Of a DNA stretch of 21,630 nt, positions 7,592 to 15,349 are shown in pieces; the first letter of the stretch is position 1; each line of letters starts with the position of its first letter. The stretch covers positions 1 through 21,630 of the forward strand of contig MHYB01000069.1 of NCBI GenBank assembly GCA_001824635.1, given 5' to 3'. The notes under the pieces were generated by a model. The model was not told the origin of the DNA. It did no database searches and saw only the letters and a program-made list of their open reading frames with translations. Source of the DNA: Planctomycetes bacterium GWF2_50_10. GTDB lineage: Bacteria; Planctomycetota; Phycisphaerae; Sedimentisphaerales; GWF2-50-10. The position numbers were made by a program, and so were the translations under genes.

Positions 7592-8083
7592 ATGGATAGA
7601 GTGCAAAGAAAACTGGTTCGCCATGTCTTTACCATCTGCTTTCTGACATTGCTTTTTGTTTTTACGATGATCAACTTCAAAGACGTCGTAACAAAGCGTG
7701 AATCGATGATCGCCATGGGTGAGCTTGGGAAGTTTATCCTTGATTACCGCTCTAAAATGGGGTCACTTCCAAGTCAGTACACGGTCGAAAGTGTTATTCC
7801 AAGTCTGCGGCCCAATGCCAGATTAGGCCCGATACAATACCGTGCGCCATGGATCGGCTACGACGCGGGGCCTGATACAATAGTTGTGTACAGCAGCCGC
7901 GATTTTAATTCTTTTCTTCTCGAAGACGGAGCCGTTGTGCTGACGCTTGACGGCAAGGTGCATTTCTGGGATGAGGAAAAGTTCCGGGAGACATTATCCC
8001 ATCAGCAAAGCCAGGCGGAGATACGCGAGCGCAGCGAAGTGTTTTCAAACCCTTATTCGGTTCCTAATAAGCCGGGGAAATAG
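7592..8083 (+). CDS. Hypothetical protein with one N-terminal membrane segment
   Basis: A 163-residue protein. A short basic N-terminus (DRVQRKLVRH) precedes a membrane helix at about 12-30, followed by a soluble domain. The region with RAPWIGYDAGPDTIVVYSSRDF and later LDGKVHFWDEE recalls the C-terminal part of pseudopilin-like planctomycete proteins that end in a strand-rich 'display' segment, but the N-terminal prepilin cleavage motif is missing. I therefore do not assign it. An upstream in-frame TTG at 7589 is less likely than this ATG. The ribosome binding site is weak. It follows the RNase H-PurN gene by 50 bases and may be in the same operon. Confidence 0.7.
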   Translation: MDRVQRKLVRHVFTICFLTLLFVFTMINFKDVVTKRESMIAMGELGKFILDYRSKMGSLPSQYTVESVIPSLRPNARLGPIQYRAPWIGYDAGPDTIVVYSSRDFNSFLLEDGAVVLTLDGKVHFWDEEKFRETLSHQQSQAEIRERSEVFSNPYSVPNKPGK

Positions 8084-8087
8084 CTCG

Positions 8088-8104
8088 AACTGACCCGGTC
8101 AGTT
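8088..8104. repeat. Short perfect hairpin after the hypothetical gene
   Basis: AACTGACC (8088-8095) and GGTCAGTT (8097-8104) form a hairpin with a very tight loop, starting 5 bases after the stop codon. No T-run follows, so intrinsic termination is doubtful; it may stabilise the mRNA 3' end. Confidence 0.5.
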
Positions 8105-8123
8105 GGAGATTTCAAAAAAACTA

Positions 8124-8257
8124 CTCTGTAGAAAACATTCTCAGTGTCACCCTCTACGGGGGTTCTTGTTTATTGAGGATCATGTTCCAGGGGTTTCCAC
8201 CCCTGGTTACAGAGCTGGCGCACCTTACAGGGCTATAAGAAAAGGTTTTCTACAGAG
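8124..8257. mobile_element. Candidate MITE-like element bounded by 13-bp inverted repeats
   Basis: CTCTGTAGAAAAC (8124-8136) and its exact complement GTTTTCTACAGAG (8245-8257) flank a 134-bp unit. Inside lies a second perfect palindrome: CCAGGGGT (8187-8194), a 4-base loop and ACCCCTGG (8199-8206). No transposase is present. No clear target-site duplication is visible directly outside the ends. A small, non-autonomous element or a large structured repeat are both possible. An open frame through it (8103-8327) looks repeat-derived, not a gene. Confidence 0.45.
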
Positions 8258-8358
8258 CACAAAATGCAATTTGAGGTGTTGCTGCGCGACGGTTTTTTAT
8301 GCTGTATCCCTGTCTGTGCTGAGATGACAGTGTCGGTGGTTATTCGTGGGTTGGACTA

Positions 8359-8383
8359 CACGGCCTAGCTGCGCTAGACCGTG
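8359..8383. repeat. Imperfect 10-bp palindrome
   Basis: CACGGCCTAG (8359-8368) pairs with CTAGACCGTG (8374-8383) with one mismatch across a 5-base loop. It sits 12 bases before another palindromic repeat (8396-8423), and together they look like a composite dispersed intergenic repeat. Confidence 0.5.
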
Positions 8384-8395
8384 CCACAGGAGAAG

Positions 8396-8423
8396 ACACA
8401 AGCGAGACGCTTGTGCTACTTTA
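8396..8423. repeat. Dispersed palindromic repeat, copy A
   Basis: This 28-base sequence, with core CACAAGCG-AGA-CGCTTGTG (8397-8415), recurs exactly at 17078-17105. Two identical 28-mers about 8.7 kb apart cannot be chance. This copy is intergenic, downstream of clpC; the other lies within a coding region. Confidence 0.8.
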
Positions 8424-8441
8424 GTGTCCAAGATAACTGTA

Positions 8442-8472
8442 AAAAAGCCCGGGTAAAAAACCCAGGCTTTTT
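8442..8472 (-). terminator. Intrinsic terminator of clpC (possibly bidirectional)
   Basis: AAAAAGCC (8442-8449) pairs with GGCTTTTT (8465-8472). The stem continues through GGG/CCC around one C-A mismatch and has a 5-6 base loop. Read on the - strand it ends in a T-run, as expected 22 bases after the clpC stop. A T-run also exists on the + strand, so it could stop traffic from both sides. Confidence 0.75.
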
Positions 8473-8493
8473 ATTTTGTGAACTATATCGGCA

Positions 8494-11025
8494 CTATGTG
8501 CCTTGCGGTCTTGATCCGGCGGCCTCGGGCTGCTGAGCTTTTTCATCCTTGACTTCGAAGCCTTCGAACTTCATGTGGTCTTCGTCAAGCACCTCAATCT
8601 TTATAACGTTTTTACCCTTGAACTGTCCTCGCAAGAGGGCTTCGCTCATTGGGTCTTCAAGATAGTGCTCGATAGCCCTGCGGAGCGGTCTTGCACCGAA
8701 TTCAGGATTATAACCCTTTTCAATAAGGAACTCTTTGGCTGGGTCGGTGATCTCGAGCTTGAGACCATGTTCTACCAGCCGTTTGAATACCTTGTTCAAT
8801 TCGTATTCTACGATAGTCGTCAAATCAACCCTCGTGAGTGGCTTGAACACGATAGTGTCATCAAGCCTGTTAATAAACTCCGGCCTGAAGTATCTCTCGA
8901 CTTCCTTGTTGAGGAGTTCCTTCATTTTATCATAGCTCGCCTCGGCGGTCTTTTTGCCGAATCCGAAACCAGACTGGTTCTTTATGAGTTCGGCACCGAT
9001 ATTGCTGGTCATGATAAGCACGACGTTCTTGAAATCGATATATCTGCCGAAACTGTCGGTGAGCCTGCCTTCTTCCATGATCTGAAGAAGCATGTTATAG
9101 ACATCCGGATGAGCTTTTTCGATTTCGTCAAGCAGCAGTACCGCGTAAGGACGGCGTCTGATACGTTCTGTAAGCTGGCCGCCTTCTTCGTAGCCGACGT
9201 ATCCGGGAGGAGCGCCAACGAGTCTTGAAACGTTGTGCTTTTCCATGTACTCGGACATATCGATCTGAATGAGGGCATCTTCGTCGCCGAACATAAATTC
9301 GGCCAATGCTCTTGCGAGCAGGGTCTTGCCGACGCCGCTGGGTCCAAGAAATATGAATGAGCCCATTGGACGATTCGGGTCTTTCAAGCCGCTTCGCGAT
9401 CTGCGAACGGCCTTTGCGACGGCAGTGACGGCTTCATCCTGGGAAACGACCCGCTTGTGAAGTTCCGCTTCAAGTTCGAGAAGTCTCTGTGTTTCGGCTT
9501 TTTCAAGTCTTGTGAGCGGTACGCCTGTTATCTTGCTGACGACCTCGGCGATGACTTCCTCATCAACGACGCCGGAGGTTTCCTTATTATCTTCATACCA
9601 CTGGCGCTGCCTCTGGGCTTTTTCGTCCATGAGCTGCTGGGCTTCATCGCGAAGTGCTGCCGCTCGCTCATAATCGGCTGCCCGGACGGCCTCATCTTTT
9701 TCTGCCTGAAGTTTTTCTATCTTTTCTTCAAGTTCCTGCAGATCCGGCGGAGGCGTCATGTTTTTGAGTCTTACACGCGCACCGGCCTCGTCTATAACGT
9801 CAATGGCTTTATCCGGCAGGCATCTGCCAGAAATGTATCTCGTTGAAAGCTCAATTGCCTGGAAGAGAGCTTCGTTGGTGAAGCGTACCCTGTGGTGCGC
9901 CTCGTACCTGTCCCTGAGGCCCTTGAGTATATCGAGCGTGTCTTCTTTTGAAGGCGGCTCGACTATGATGGTCTGAAACCTTCTTTCAAGCGCGCCGTCC
10001 TTTTCGATGTACTTGCGGTATTCGTCAAGTGTAGTCGCTCCGATGCACTGCACCTCGCCCCTGGCCAAAGCAGGCTTGAGCACATTACTGGCGTCAATAG
10101 CGCCTTCAGCGCCGCCGGCGCCGACCAAAGTATGGAGTTCGTCAATGAACAGCGTGACATTGGTTGCACGCTTGACTTCGTTGATAACCGCTTTGATACG
10201 TTCCTCGAACTGGCCGCGATATTTCGTGCCTGCGACCATCATTGCAAGGTCGAGGACGACTATGCGTTTGTCTTTCAATATCTCCGGCACTTCTTTGTTG
10301 ATAATTTTCTGGGCCAATCCTTCTACTATGGCTGTTTTGCCTACGCCGGCTTCGCCAAGAAGTACGGGATTGTTTTTTGTTCTTCTGCAAAGTATCTGGA
10401 TGAGACGCTCGATCTCGTTGCTTCTGCCGATAACCGGGTCAAGCTCGCCTTTTATGGCAAGTTCTGTGAGGTCCCTGCCGAAGCTGTCGAGCGCGGGAGT
10501 CTTACTTGTTTTGGCCTTTGCACCTGCGGCATTTGCGTTTTGCTGCGGGTTCATTTTCATGCCCAGACCTGTAGATGAACTATCCACACCGGCCCCAAGC
10601 AGATTGAGAACTTCCTGCCTGACATCCTCAAGCTTGAGCCCAAGGTTCATCAATACCTGTGCGGCGATGCCCTCGGTTTCTCGCAGGAGGCCAAGAAGGA
10701 TATGCTCGGTACCCACATAGTTGTGGTTCAAGGCTCTTGCCTCTTCGATTGCGTACTCTATAACTTTTTTGGCGCGTGGTGTCTGGGGCAGTTTGCCCAT
10801 GCTCACCATGTCGGGCCCGCTCTTTACGAGCTTTTCAACTTCCAGACGCAGTTTTTTTATATCTACATCGAGATTCTTGAGCACATTAGCTCCAACTCCG
10901 CTGCCTTCTTTTACCAAGCCAAGGAGTATGTGCTCTGTGCCTATATATTCATGATTAAATCGCTGTGCTTCCTGGTTGGCCAGGGCCATGACTTTTCTGG
11001 CGCGATCTGTGAATCGTTCAAACAT
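8494..11025 (-). CDS. clpC: ATP-dependent Clp protease ATPase subunit ClpC
   Basis: An 843-residue Hsp100 unfoldase that feeds substrates into ClpP. Domains in order: Clp N-domain with two repeats (about 1-145; YIGTEHILLGL and YVGTEHILLGL); AAA-1 with Walker A GEAGVGKT (224-231) and Walker B LFIDE (292-296); a middle region with a UVR-type motif (about 445-475, AADYERAAALRDEAQQL), which marks ClpC rather than ClpB or ClpA; AAA-2 with Walker A GPSGVGKT (561-568) and Walker B LLLDE (630-634). The GFGFG stretch at 686-690 lies at the ClpP-docking loop. The length is usual for ClpC. The ATG at 11023-11025 is preceded by AAGAGGG at good spacing. It has its own promoter and terminator; no mcsA/mcsB/ctsR neighbours and no recognisable CtsR or CIRCE operator are seen. 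Its probable ClpP partners lie at 15626-16955. Confidence 0.97.
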   Translation of the reverse strand: MFERFTDRARKVMALANQEAQRFNHEYIGTEHILLGLVKEGSGVGANVLKNLDVDIKKLRLEVEKLVKSGPDMVSMGKLPQTPRAKKVIEYAIEEARALNHNYVGTEHILLGLLRETEGIAAQVLMNLGLKLEDVRQEVLNLLGAGVDSSSTGLGMKMNPQQNANAAGAKAKTSKTPALDSFGRDLTELAIKGELDPVIGRSNEIERLIQILCRRTKNNPVLLGEAGVGKTAIVEGLAQKIINKEVPEILKDKRIVVLDLAMMVAGTKYRGQFEERIKAVINEVKRATNVTLFIDELHTLVGAGGAEGAIDASNVLKPALARGEVQCIGATTLDEYRKYIEKDGALERRFQTIIVEPPSKEDTLDILKGLRDRYEAHHRVRFTNEALFQAIELSTRYISGRCLPDKAIDVIDEAGARVRLKNMTPPPDLQELEEKIEKLQAEKDEAVRAADYERAAALRDEAQQLMDEKAQRQRQWYEDNKETSGVVDEEVIAEVVSKITGVPLTRLEKAETQRLLELEAELHKRVVSQDEAVTAVAKAVRRSRSGLKDPNRPMGSFIFLGPSGVGKTLLARALAEFMFGDEDALIQIDMSEYMEKHNVSRLVGAPPGYVGYEEGGQLTERIRRRPYAVLLLDEIEKAHPDVYNMLLQIMEEGRLTDSFGRYIDFKNVVLIMTSNIGAELIKNQSGFGFGKKTAEASYDKMKELLNKEVERYFRPEFINRLDDTIVFKPLTRVDLTTIVEYELNKVFKRLVEHGLKLEITDPAKEFLIEKGYNPEFGARPLRRAIEHYLEDPMSEALLRGQFKGKNVIKIEVLDEDHMKFEGFEVKDEKAQQPEAAGSRPQGT

Positions 11026-11058
11026 TTGTTCCCTCTTTTATTAAGATTGCCTGTTTAC

Positions 11059-11087
11059 AATCTAACACAATCCAAGGCCGCGGTCAA
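11059..11087 (-). promoter_or_regulatory. Sigma70-type promoter of clpC
   Basis: On the - strand: TTGACC (11082-11087), a 17-base spacer and TAGATT (11059-11064). Transcription would start near 11052, leaving a leader of about 27 bases with the ribosome binding site. No CIRCE-type inverted repeat is visible. Confidence 0.55.
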
Positions 11088-11334
11088 ACCGCAAGCCTTT
11101 TAACTCTTAAATATATGTCCACCAGTCCAAGCCAGTTCAGTGTAAATAAAACCTAATTGAACAAGCTTGAAGACACATTGCCGTTTAATTTATCGACAAA
11201 ACCAGCCCCTTACTTATGCTGCATTCTATGAAATATACGCTTTTGTGTTCACAAATGTGTATTTATTTGCGGGTCCGATAAAGTTTTTTTTGAAGCCGAT
11301 GGCTAGAGTCCCTTTAATAGCTTTAAACTACAAC

Positions 11335-11370
11335 AAAAAAGGGCACATTGGCCTGAACCAAGGTGCCCTT
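11335..11370 (-). terminator. Intrinsic terminator of the small coiled-coil gene
   Basis: AAGGGCACATTGG (11339-11351) pairs with CCAAGGTGCCCTT (11358-11370) with one mismatch and a 6-base loop. On the - strand it is followed by a run of six T (11335-11340). It lies 27 bases after the stop of the small gene at 11398. The remaining bases from 11088 to 11334 hold no convincing gene; an open frame at 11167-11379 runs through this terminator and is rejected. Confidence 0.85.
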
Positions 11371-11397
11371 GAACTCTAATTTTGTTTTTCGCTTAGC

Positions 11398-11655
11398 TTA
11401 GCTTGCCTCTTCGAGCATCTTTCTTAGATATTTGTTTTCGCGCCTTGTTGCCTCGAGGTCGAAAAGCAGGTACTTAATACTTACACGAAGATAATCCAAC
11501 GATTCCTGGAGGCTGTCGACGCTTTTCTTTAGCTGCTCATGGCAATTTTGAGTCTGCTTTGCCAGCGTGATCAGTTTGGCTCGCTGCGGATCCGGGATAT
11601 CACCGATCTCCTTGACTAATTCGTTGAGCTTGTCTTGAAAGATAATCTCATCCAT
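11398..11655 (-). CDS. Small conserved coiled-coil protein, function unknown
   Basis: An 85-residue protein that is almost wholly helical and charged. An N-terminal segment with DIPDPQRAKLITLA leads to two helices, LKKSVDSLQESLDYLRVSI and LLFDLEATRRENKYLRKMLE. I recognise this pattern from short proteins carried by many planctomycetes, often labelled only 'transcriptional regulator' without evidence. No DNA-binding helix-turn-helix is visible. The start is set by the ribosome binding site: AAGAGG lies directly against an upstream in-frame GTG (11664), leaving no spacing, but is well placed for the ATG at 11653-11655. It has an excellent promoter and a strong terminator, so it is a stand-alone and probably highly expressed transcript. 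Confidence 0.8.
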   Translation of the reverse strand: MDEIIFQDKLNELVKEIGDIPDPQRAKLITLAKQTQNCHEQLKKSVDSLQESLDYLRVSIKYLLFDLEATRRENKYLRKMLEEAS

Positions 11656-11703
11656 CTTTGTCACCCTCTTAAGTTGGAACCCCGAAGCACTTTACACATG
11701 TGC

Positions 11704-11732
11704 ATTATACCATAATCAATGCCTATTTCCAA
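11704..11732 (-). promoter_or_regulatory. Strong sigma70-type promoter of the small coiled-coil gene
   Basis: On the - strand: TTGGAA (11727-11732), an exact 17-base spacer and a perfect TATAAT (11704-11709). Transcription would begin near 11697, about 40 bases before the ATG at 11655. Confidence 0.7.
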
Positions 11733-12093
11733 GCAATATAGCCTCATAAACTATTTCATTTCAGTACTGCTATCGCTAATCAAGCTACGAATTCGGATAA
11801 AACTTTGTGCAAATTTTTTAAAATAATTCGAGACTTGCCAAAAGCCCTTTAAATACAGGTATTTACGGCATGAGACGAGCTGTAGGAAAAATGTAATCGT
11901 ATTAGAAAATGTTGATATGGCCCAAAGAGATGTGCTGAAAATTTTTTGGCGTGTGGAAAATTTTTAGCTATGCCTTTGGATTATAATGTGAGCAGGGATG
12001 ATCGGTTTGAAATCACAGGCGAATGGAGCGGTTTTATAGGACTTTGTTGGTCTTGCTTTTTAGAAGTTGGTTAGCTAGAGATGGGGCTGTTGC
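11733..12093. other. Intergenic, no gene seen
   Basis: About 360 bases that are A+T-rich in the middle, with no open frame carrying a ribosome binding site and no strong stem-loop. It separates the promoter of the small coiled-coil gene from the 3' end of the HSP70-like gene. Nothing further can be supported. Confidence 0.5.
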
Positions 12094-12121
12094 GGGTTAC
12101 GAGTTGCGAGTTACGGGTTAA
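12094..12121 (+). repeat. Four tandem 7-base units, G[AG]GTT[AG]C-like
   Basis: GGGTTAC, GAGTTGC, GAGTTAC and GGGTTAA follow each other without gaps from 12094 to 12121, about 50 bases downstream of the HSP70-like gene's stop. Similar GAGTTACGAGTTGCGAG strings are familiar dispersed intergenic repeats. Function is unknown. Confidence 0.55.
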
Positions 12122-12167
12122 GAAAACCCATAAAAAGAAAACTTGGTTATACAAATCATTGAACATA

Positions 12168-13700
12168 TTACTGAACATTGAGGGCGGCTAGATTTTCGTT
12201 TTTGGAAGCGGTGGCCTGGGCATCTTTGTCCAGTGTAAGTTCCACATCCAGACGAGAGCCTGAGTCGACATCTTCGAAGGCGCAGTGCATGCGCTGGTTG
12301 ACATCGTAGCTGTAGGTGACCTTTACAGGGCGATTGGCTCCGCGTCCGGGAGGCAGCTTGAAAACCTCGGTGGCTATGACATTGACGTAGTCTGGGTCGG
12401 CATCCTCGCCCTGGGTAATAGTGATATCGAGCTGGCGCTGGTTGTCCGAAACGGTATAGAAAATCCTGCTTAGTTCGCATGGCAGGGGAGTGTTCTTTTT
12501 GAGTATGATATAGTTCTGGGCAAAGCGTTTGCCGGTTTTGTCGTCTGTTCTGGCACAGATCGTACCATAACTGTGGTTGCATACATCTGTGAGCTTGATA
12601 GACCGCAGGCCGCCGGCAATACCGGCTGGTACTGATGCTGGATTGTTGCGCATCATGCATAGCCCGGCGTGAACAGCGGCACCCAGTGCCACGGCTTCAT
12701 CGACGTTGACGGCCGTTTCTGGTTCGACGCCAAAGATCTCTTTGAGTTTGGCCGTGACAAGGGGGATGCGGGTCGAGCCACCTACCAGCAGCACTTTGCT
12801 GATATCGCCGGCCTTGAGCGAGGCTTCTTCCAGGGCGACTTCAATCATCATGCCGGTGCGCGTGATCAGAGGTGCGATCGCTTTCTCGAAGTCCTGCCGT
12901 TGTATCTCGATGGCCATTGAGCCGCCTGGGCCATAAAGCATGGTCTTTGCGCTTGGCCTGCGTGAAAGGGTCTTTTTTACGTCTTCGGCCTGATCTTCGT
13001 ATTTTGCGCGCATCTGCTGGGAATCTATCAAGGGTGTCTTGAATTTGTCGAGATATGCTTTCTCAAAAAACTCGATGATCTTCTTGTCGAAATCCACGCC
13101 GCCAAGGGCATGGTCACCTTGCGAGCACAGGATCTTTATGTCCTGTCCGCATACCTCCATGATCGTGACGTCGAAGGTTCCGCCGCCAAGATCGTAAACC
13201 AGTACTTTGCCCGAAACTGGCCTGGTGGTGGCGTAATAAAGTGCCGCCGCGACTGGTTCATTGACTATGCCGATTACATTGAGGCCCGCGAGCTTGCCGG
13301 CATCCATTGTGGCTTTTCGCCGTACCTCGTCGAAATGCGCAGGCACGGAGATCACAACGTCTTTGACGGGGCCGTCAACGGAGGCATCCTGTTTTAGTTT
13401 TTTAAGGATAAGGCTTGAAAGTTCGGCTGCGTTGTATGTGTGTCCATCGATATCTACGCCGAAATCGCTGTCGCCCATGTTCCGCTTGACCCACCGAATG
13501 CAGCGGGCGGGGTTTATGTACCGTGAGTTTATAGCTTCGACGCCAACACGGATTATCTGTGCGTCATCTTCGTCGAAGCATATAGCCGATGGCGTGATTC
13601 GTTCGCCTTCGGCATTAGGGACTATCTCTGGCTTGCCGATCGTGTTAAGAGCGGCAAGGGCGGAAAAAGTTGTTCCAAGATCTATTCCAACGATTTTCAT
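12168..13700 (-). CDS. Short HSP70/DnaK-family ATPase
   Basis: A 510-residue HSP70. The ATPase domain (about 1-347) has the phosphate-1 loop GIDLGTTFSAL (5-15), NEPVAAALYYA (147-157), phosphate-2 DLGGGTFDV (170-178), GGVDFD (200-205) and the adenosine motif LLVGGSTRIPLV (304-315). A beta-rich substrate-binding part follows (about 360-495). The helical lid and C-terminal EEVD-like tail of normal DnaK (about 640 residues) are missing, and the linker region reads GLCMMRNNPASV, not the usual hydrophobic DVLLLDV. It is therefore a divergent HSP70, not the housekeeping DnaK. It lies 30 bases after the GrpE-like gene and is surely co-transcribed. No good Shine-Dalgarno precedes its ATG, which suggests coupling to the upstream gene. 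No DnaJ-like gene is present. Confidence 0.93.
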   Translation of the reverse strand: MKIVGIDLGTTFSALAALNTIGKPEIVPNAEGERITPSAICFDEDDAQIIRVGVEAINSRYINPARCIRWVKRNMGDSDFGVDIDGHTYNAAELSSLILKKLKQDASVDGPVKDVVISVPAHFDEVRRKATMDAGKLAGLNVIGIVNEPVAAALYYATTRPVSGKVLVYDLGGGTFDVTIMEVCGQDIKILCSQGDHALGGVDFDKKIIEFFEKAYLDKFKTPLIDSQQMRAKYEDQAEDVKKTLSRRPSAKTMLYGPGGSMAIEIQRQDFEKAIAPLITRTGMMIEVALEEASLKAGDISKVLLVGGSTRIPLVTAKLKEIFGVEPETAVNVDEAVALGAAVHAGLCMMRNNPASVPAGIAGGLRSIKLTDVCNHSYGTICARTDDKTGKRFAQNYIILKKNTPLPCELSRIFYTVSDNQRQLDITITQGEDADPDYVNVIATEVFKLPPGRGANRPVKVTYSYDVNQRMHCAFEDVDSGSRLDVELTLDKDAQATASKNENLAALNVQ

Positions 13701-13730
13701 AATTTTATTTCTATTCTGCTTTGCGTTATT

Positions 13731-15227
13731 TTAACTCACGGAGCCTGCCATCTCAGTTAGCTGCTGTGGCTGGTCGGCCTGCTTAGATGCCAGTGCGTAG
13801 ATTCGCACTTGAGCGGGCCGAACGATCTTTACCTTATCTGTTGAAAGCACGCATTGGTAGCCTGGCTCAAGCACCTGGGCGATCTTGCCGATGAGCGAAG
13901 GATCGTCGGTTGGTTCCTTTTCATCAAGAACCTGGAGGCGTGTTTCCTGGCCGCGGTATTCCGAACCGACGCGAGCGCCAAAGGGTTCAACGCCGCTAGA
14001 TTCGAGCACGAACGTGAGTTCTTCACGAATATGCCGCAGATGCTCGGTGTTGACGCCGACATGGTCAAGTTCCGCGATGCGCGCGTCGAGATTATCGATA
14101 CAGCGTACCACGCGCATGCAGAAATGTTTTATGATGTTCCAGTCGTAACCGTCTTCAAGGCGGGCAAGTCGCTGCTGCTGATAGGCCGCGTAATCGCGGA
14201 TCGCGTTGAACTGGGCGGCGAAATCATCAACCGTTTTCGAGAGTGCCTCGGTTTGCTGGAAATTTGCCCCGGCGGCCTGTGAAAGCTGGGCGCACTGTTC
14301 TTTTACAGCATCCTGGTTCGCGACGGCGATCTTCTCAAGCGACTGGGGCAGGCGTTCGAGCGAGGCATTTATTTTTGTTATATCGGGCAAAACAGCTGAG
14401 GCTACCCTGGATGAAAATCCTTCAATATCGAATGGCTCAGAGGCTTCTTTTATGATCTGTACGATTTCATCGAGCTGTGCTCCAATGGCTTTGATCTTTT
14501 CATCCTGATCTTTGGATGATGCAGCGGCGGGGGCGGCTTTAAACTCTTCAGTGAATTGCCTCAGGGTGTTCTCAACGAATGCCCGCTGAGCGCTGATGGC
14601 AGTGTTGATCTCCTGGAGTATAGATGCTACGGCGATAGTCTGCTGCTTGGGATCGACTTCGCCGCGGACATAAGTGAACTTCTCCTGGCCTGGCAAAGAG
14701 GGCGCAACGGCCGCTGGCTTTGCAGAACGCAGCTTTTTGATGATCATAGCGGGAAGGCTTAGTAATTTAACTATAAGTTTTACAAGCAATACAAAAAGTC
14801 CTGCCGCGGTAAGGGCTGCGCCCATGCCGGCGGCAACGTATGCTAATAGCGAAATAAGGTCATTGTACTGCTGCTGCGATTTGTATTTTGCAACGGCTTC
14901 GATCCAGTTGCTGCCGTAAAGAAAAGACGCATTTGCGGGGGCATTCATTGCGCCTGAGGCAAGATCGTCTATATCCGCCAAGAGCCTGTGGGCCTGCTGG
15001 GTTTTCATTCGCTCAAGGGCATCTGGATTATCACGCCTGAGCTTTTCAAACTGTGCTGGGTCGCGCATTTTGACAATGCTGGCGGCGAATTCATCGGCTT
15101 CGGCCTTGTACTGTGCCTTGTACAATTCGCTTTGACGAAGCAGTTTTGATTCCTGCTGCCCGCACCAATAAATGGCTGGCAGAGATGGAATCAGCAAAAG
15201 TATCCCGATAGCGGCGACAATTTTCAT
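13731..15227 (-). CDS. Membrane-anchored coiled-coil protein with GrpE-like C-terminal region
   Basis: A 498-residue protein. Two membrane segments (about 4-22 and 126-156) enclose a probably periplasmic helical loop. A long cytoplasmic stretch with coiled-coil helices (about 190-365) follows. The C-terminus resembles GrpE, the nucleotide-exchange factor of HSP70: a helix with RVVRCIDNLDARIAEL like GrpE's 'LLPVLDNLERAL', then ELTFVLESSGVEPFGARVG (403-421) like GrpE's 'L.k.GVe.i...G', and finally EPGYQC with IVRPAQVRIYA (about 468-478) like 'GY....rvLRPA.V.V'. The match is by eye; the middle FDPxxHEA motif is replaced by SEYRGQETRLQV. The neighbouring HSP70-like gene strongly supports it. The ATG at 15227 is chosen because it gives a normal membrane N-terminus; ATG 15245 is possible, and the longer TTG-started frame to 15293 is unlikely. 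Confidence 0.75.
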   Translation of the reverse strand: MKIVAAIGILLLIPSLPAIYWCGQQESKLLRQSELYKAQYKAEADEFAASIVKMRDPAQFEKLRRDNPDALERMKTQQAHRLLADIDDLASGAMNAPANASFLYGSNWIEAVAKYKSQQQYNDLISLLAYVAAGMGAALTAAGLFVLLVKLIVKLLSLPAMIIKKLRSAKPAAVAPSLPGQEKFTYVRGEVDPKQQTIAVASILQEINTAISAQRAFVENTLRQFTEEFKAAPAAASSKDQDEKIKAIGAQLDEIVQIIKEASEPFDIEGFSSRVASAVLPDITKINASLERLPQSLEKIAVANQDAVKEQCAQLSQAAGANFQQTEALSKTVDDFAAQFNAIRDYAAYQQQRLARLEDGYDWNIIKHFCMRVVRCIDNLDARIAELDHVGVNTEHLRHIREELTFVLESSGVEPFGARVGSEYRGQETRLQVLDEKEPTDDPSLIGKIAQVLEPGYQCVLSTDKVKIVRPAQVRIYALASKQADQPQQLTEMAGSVS

Positions 15228-15349
15228 GTTGATCGTTGTCCACATGGAGAACGCGGCCGAACCAAAACGTACCCCCCCGTGAACTGCTCCCAAATATGCT
15301 TAACCAAAGCATGAGGTATGGCCCGCTAAAGCAAGCCGTACCAGAATAT

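Noticed and set aside
8103..8327. 74-codon + strand frame after the hypothetical gene
   Set aside because: It runs through the candidate inverted-repeat element and internal palindrome; the peptide is repeat-derived and there is no ribosome binding site.
8575..9228. 217-codon open frame on the + strand opposite clpC
   Set aside because: It mirrors the strongly conserved clpC frame and has no ribosome binding site or family-like sequence.
10007..10720. 237-codon + strand frame, Ser/Pro/Leu-rich
   Set aside because: Antisense shadow of the clpC N-domain and AAA-1 region; composition is an artefact of the opposite strand.
11167..11379. 70-codon + strand frame
   Set aside because: It passes through the terminator of the small coiled-coil gene, has no ribosome binding site and no recognisable sequence.
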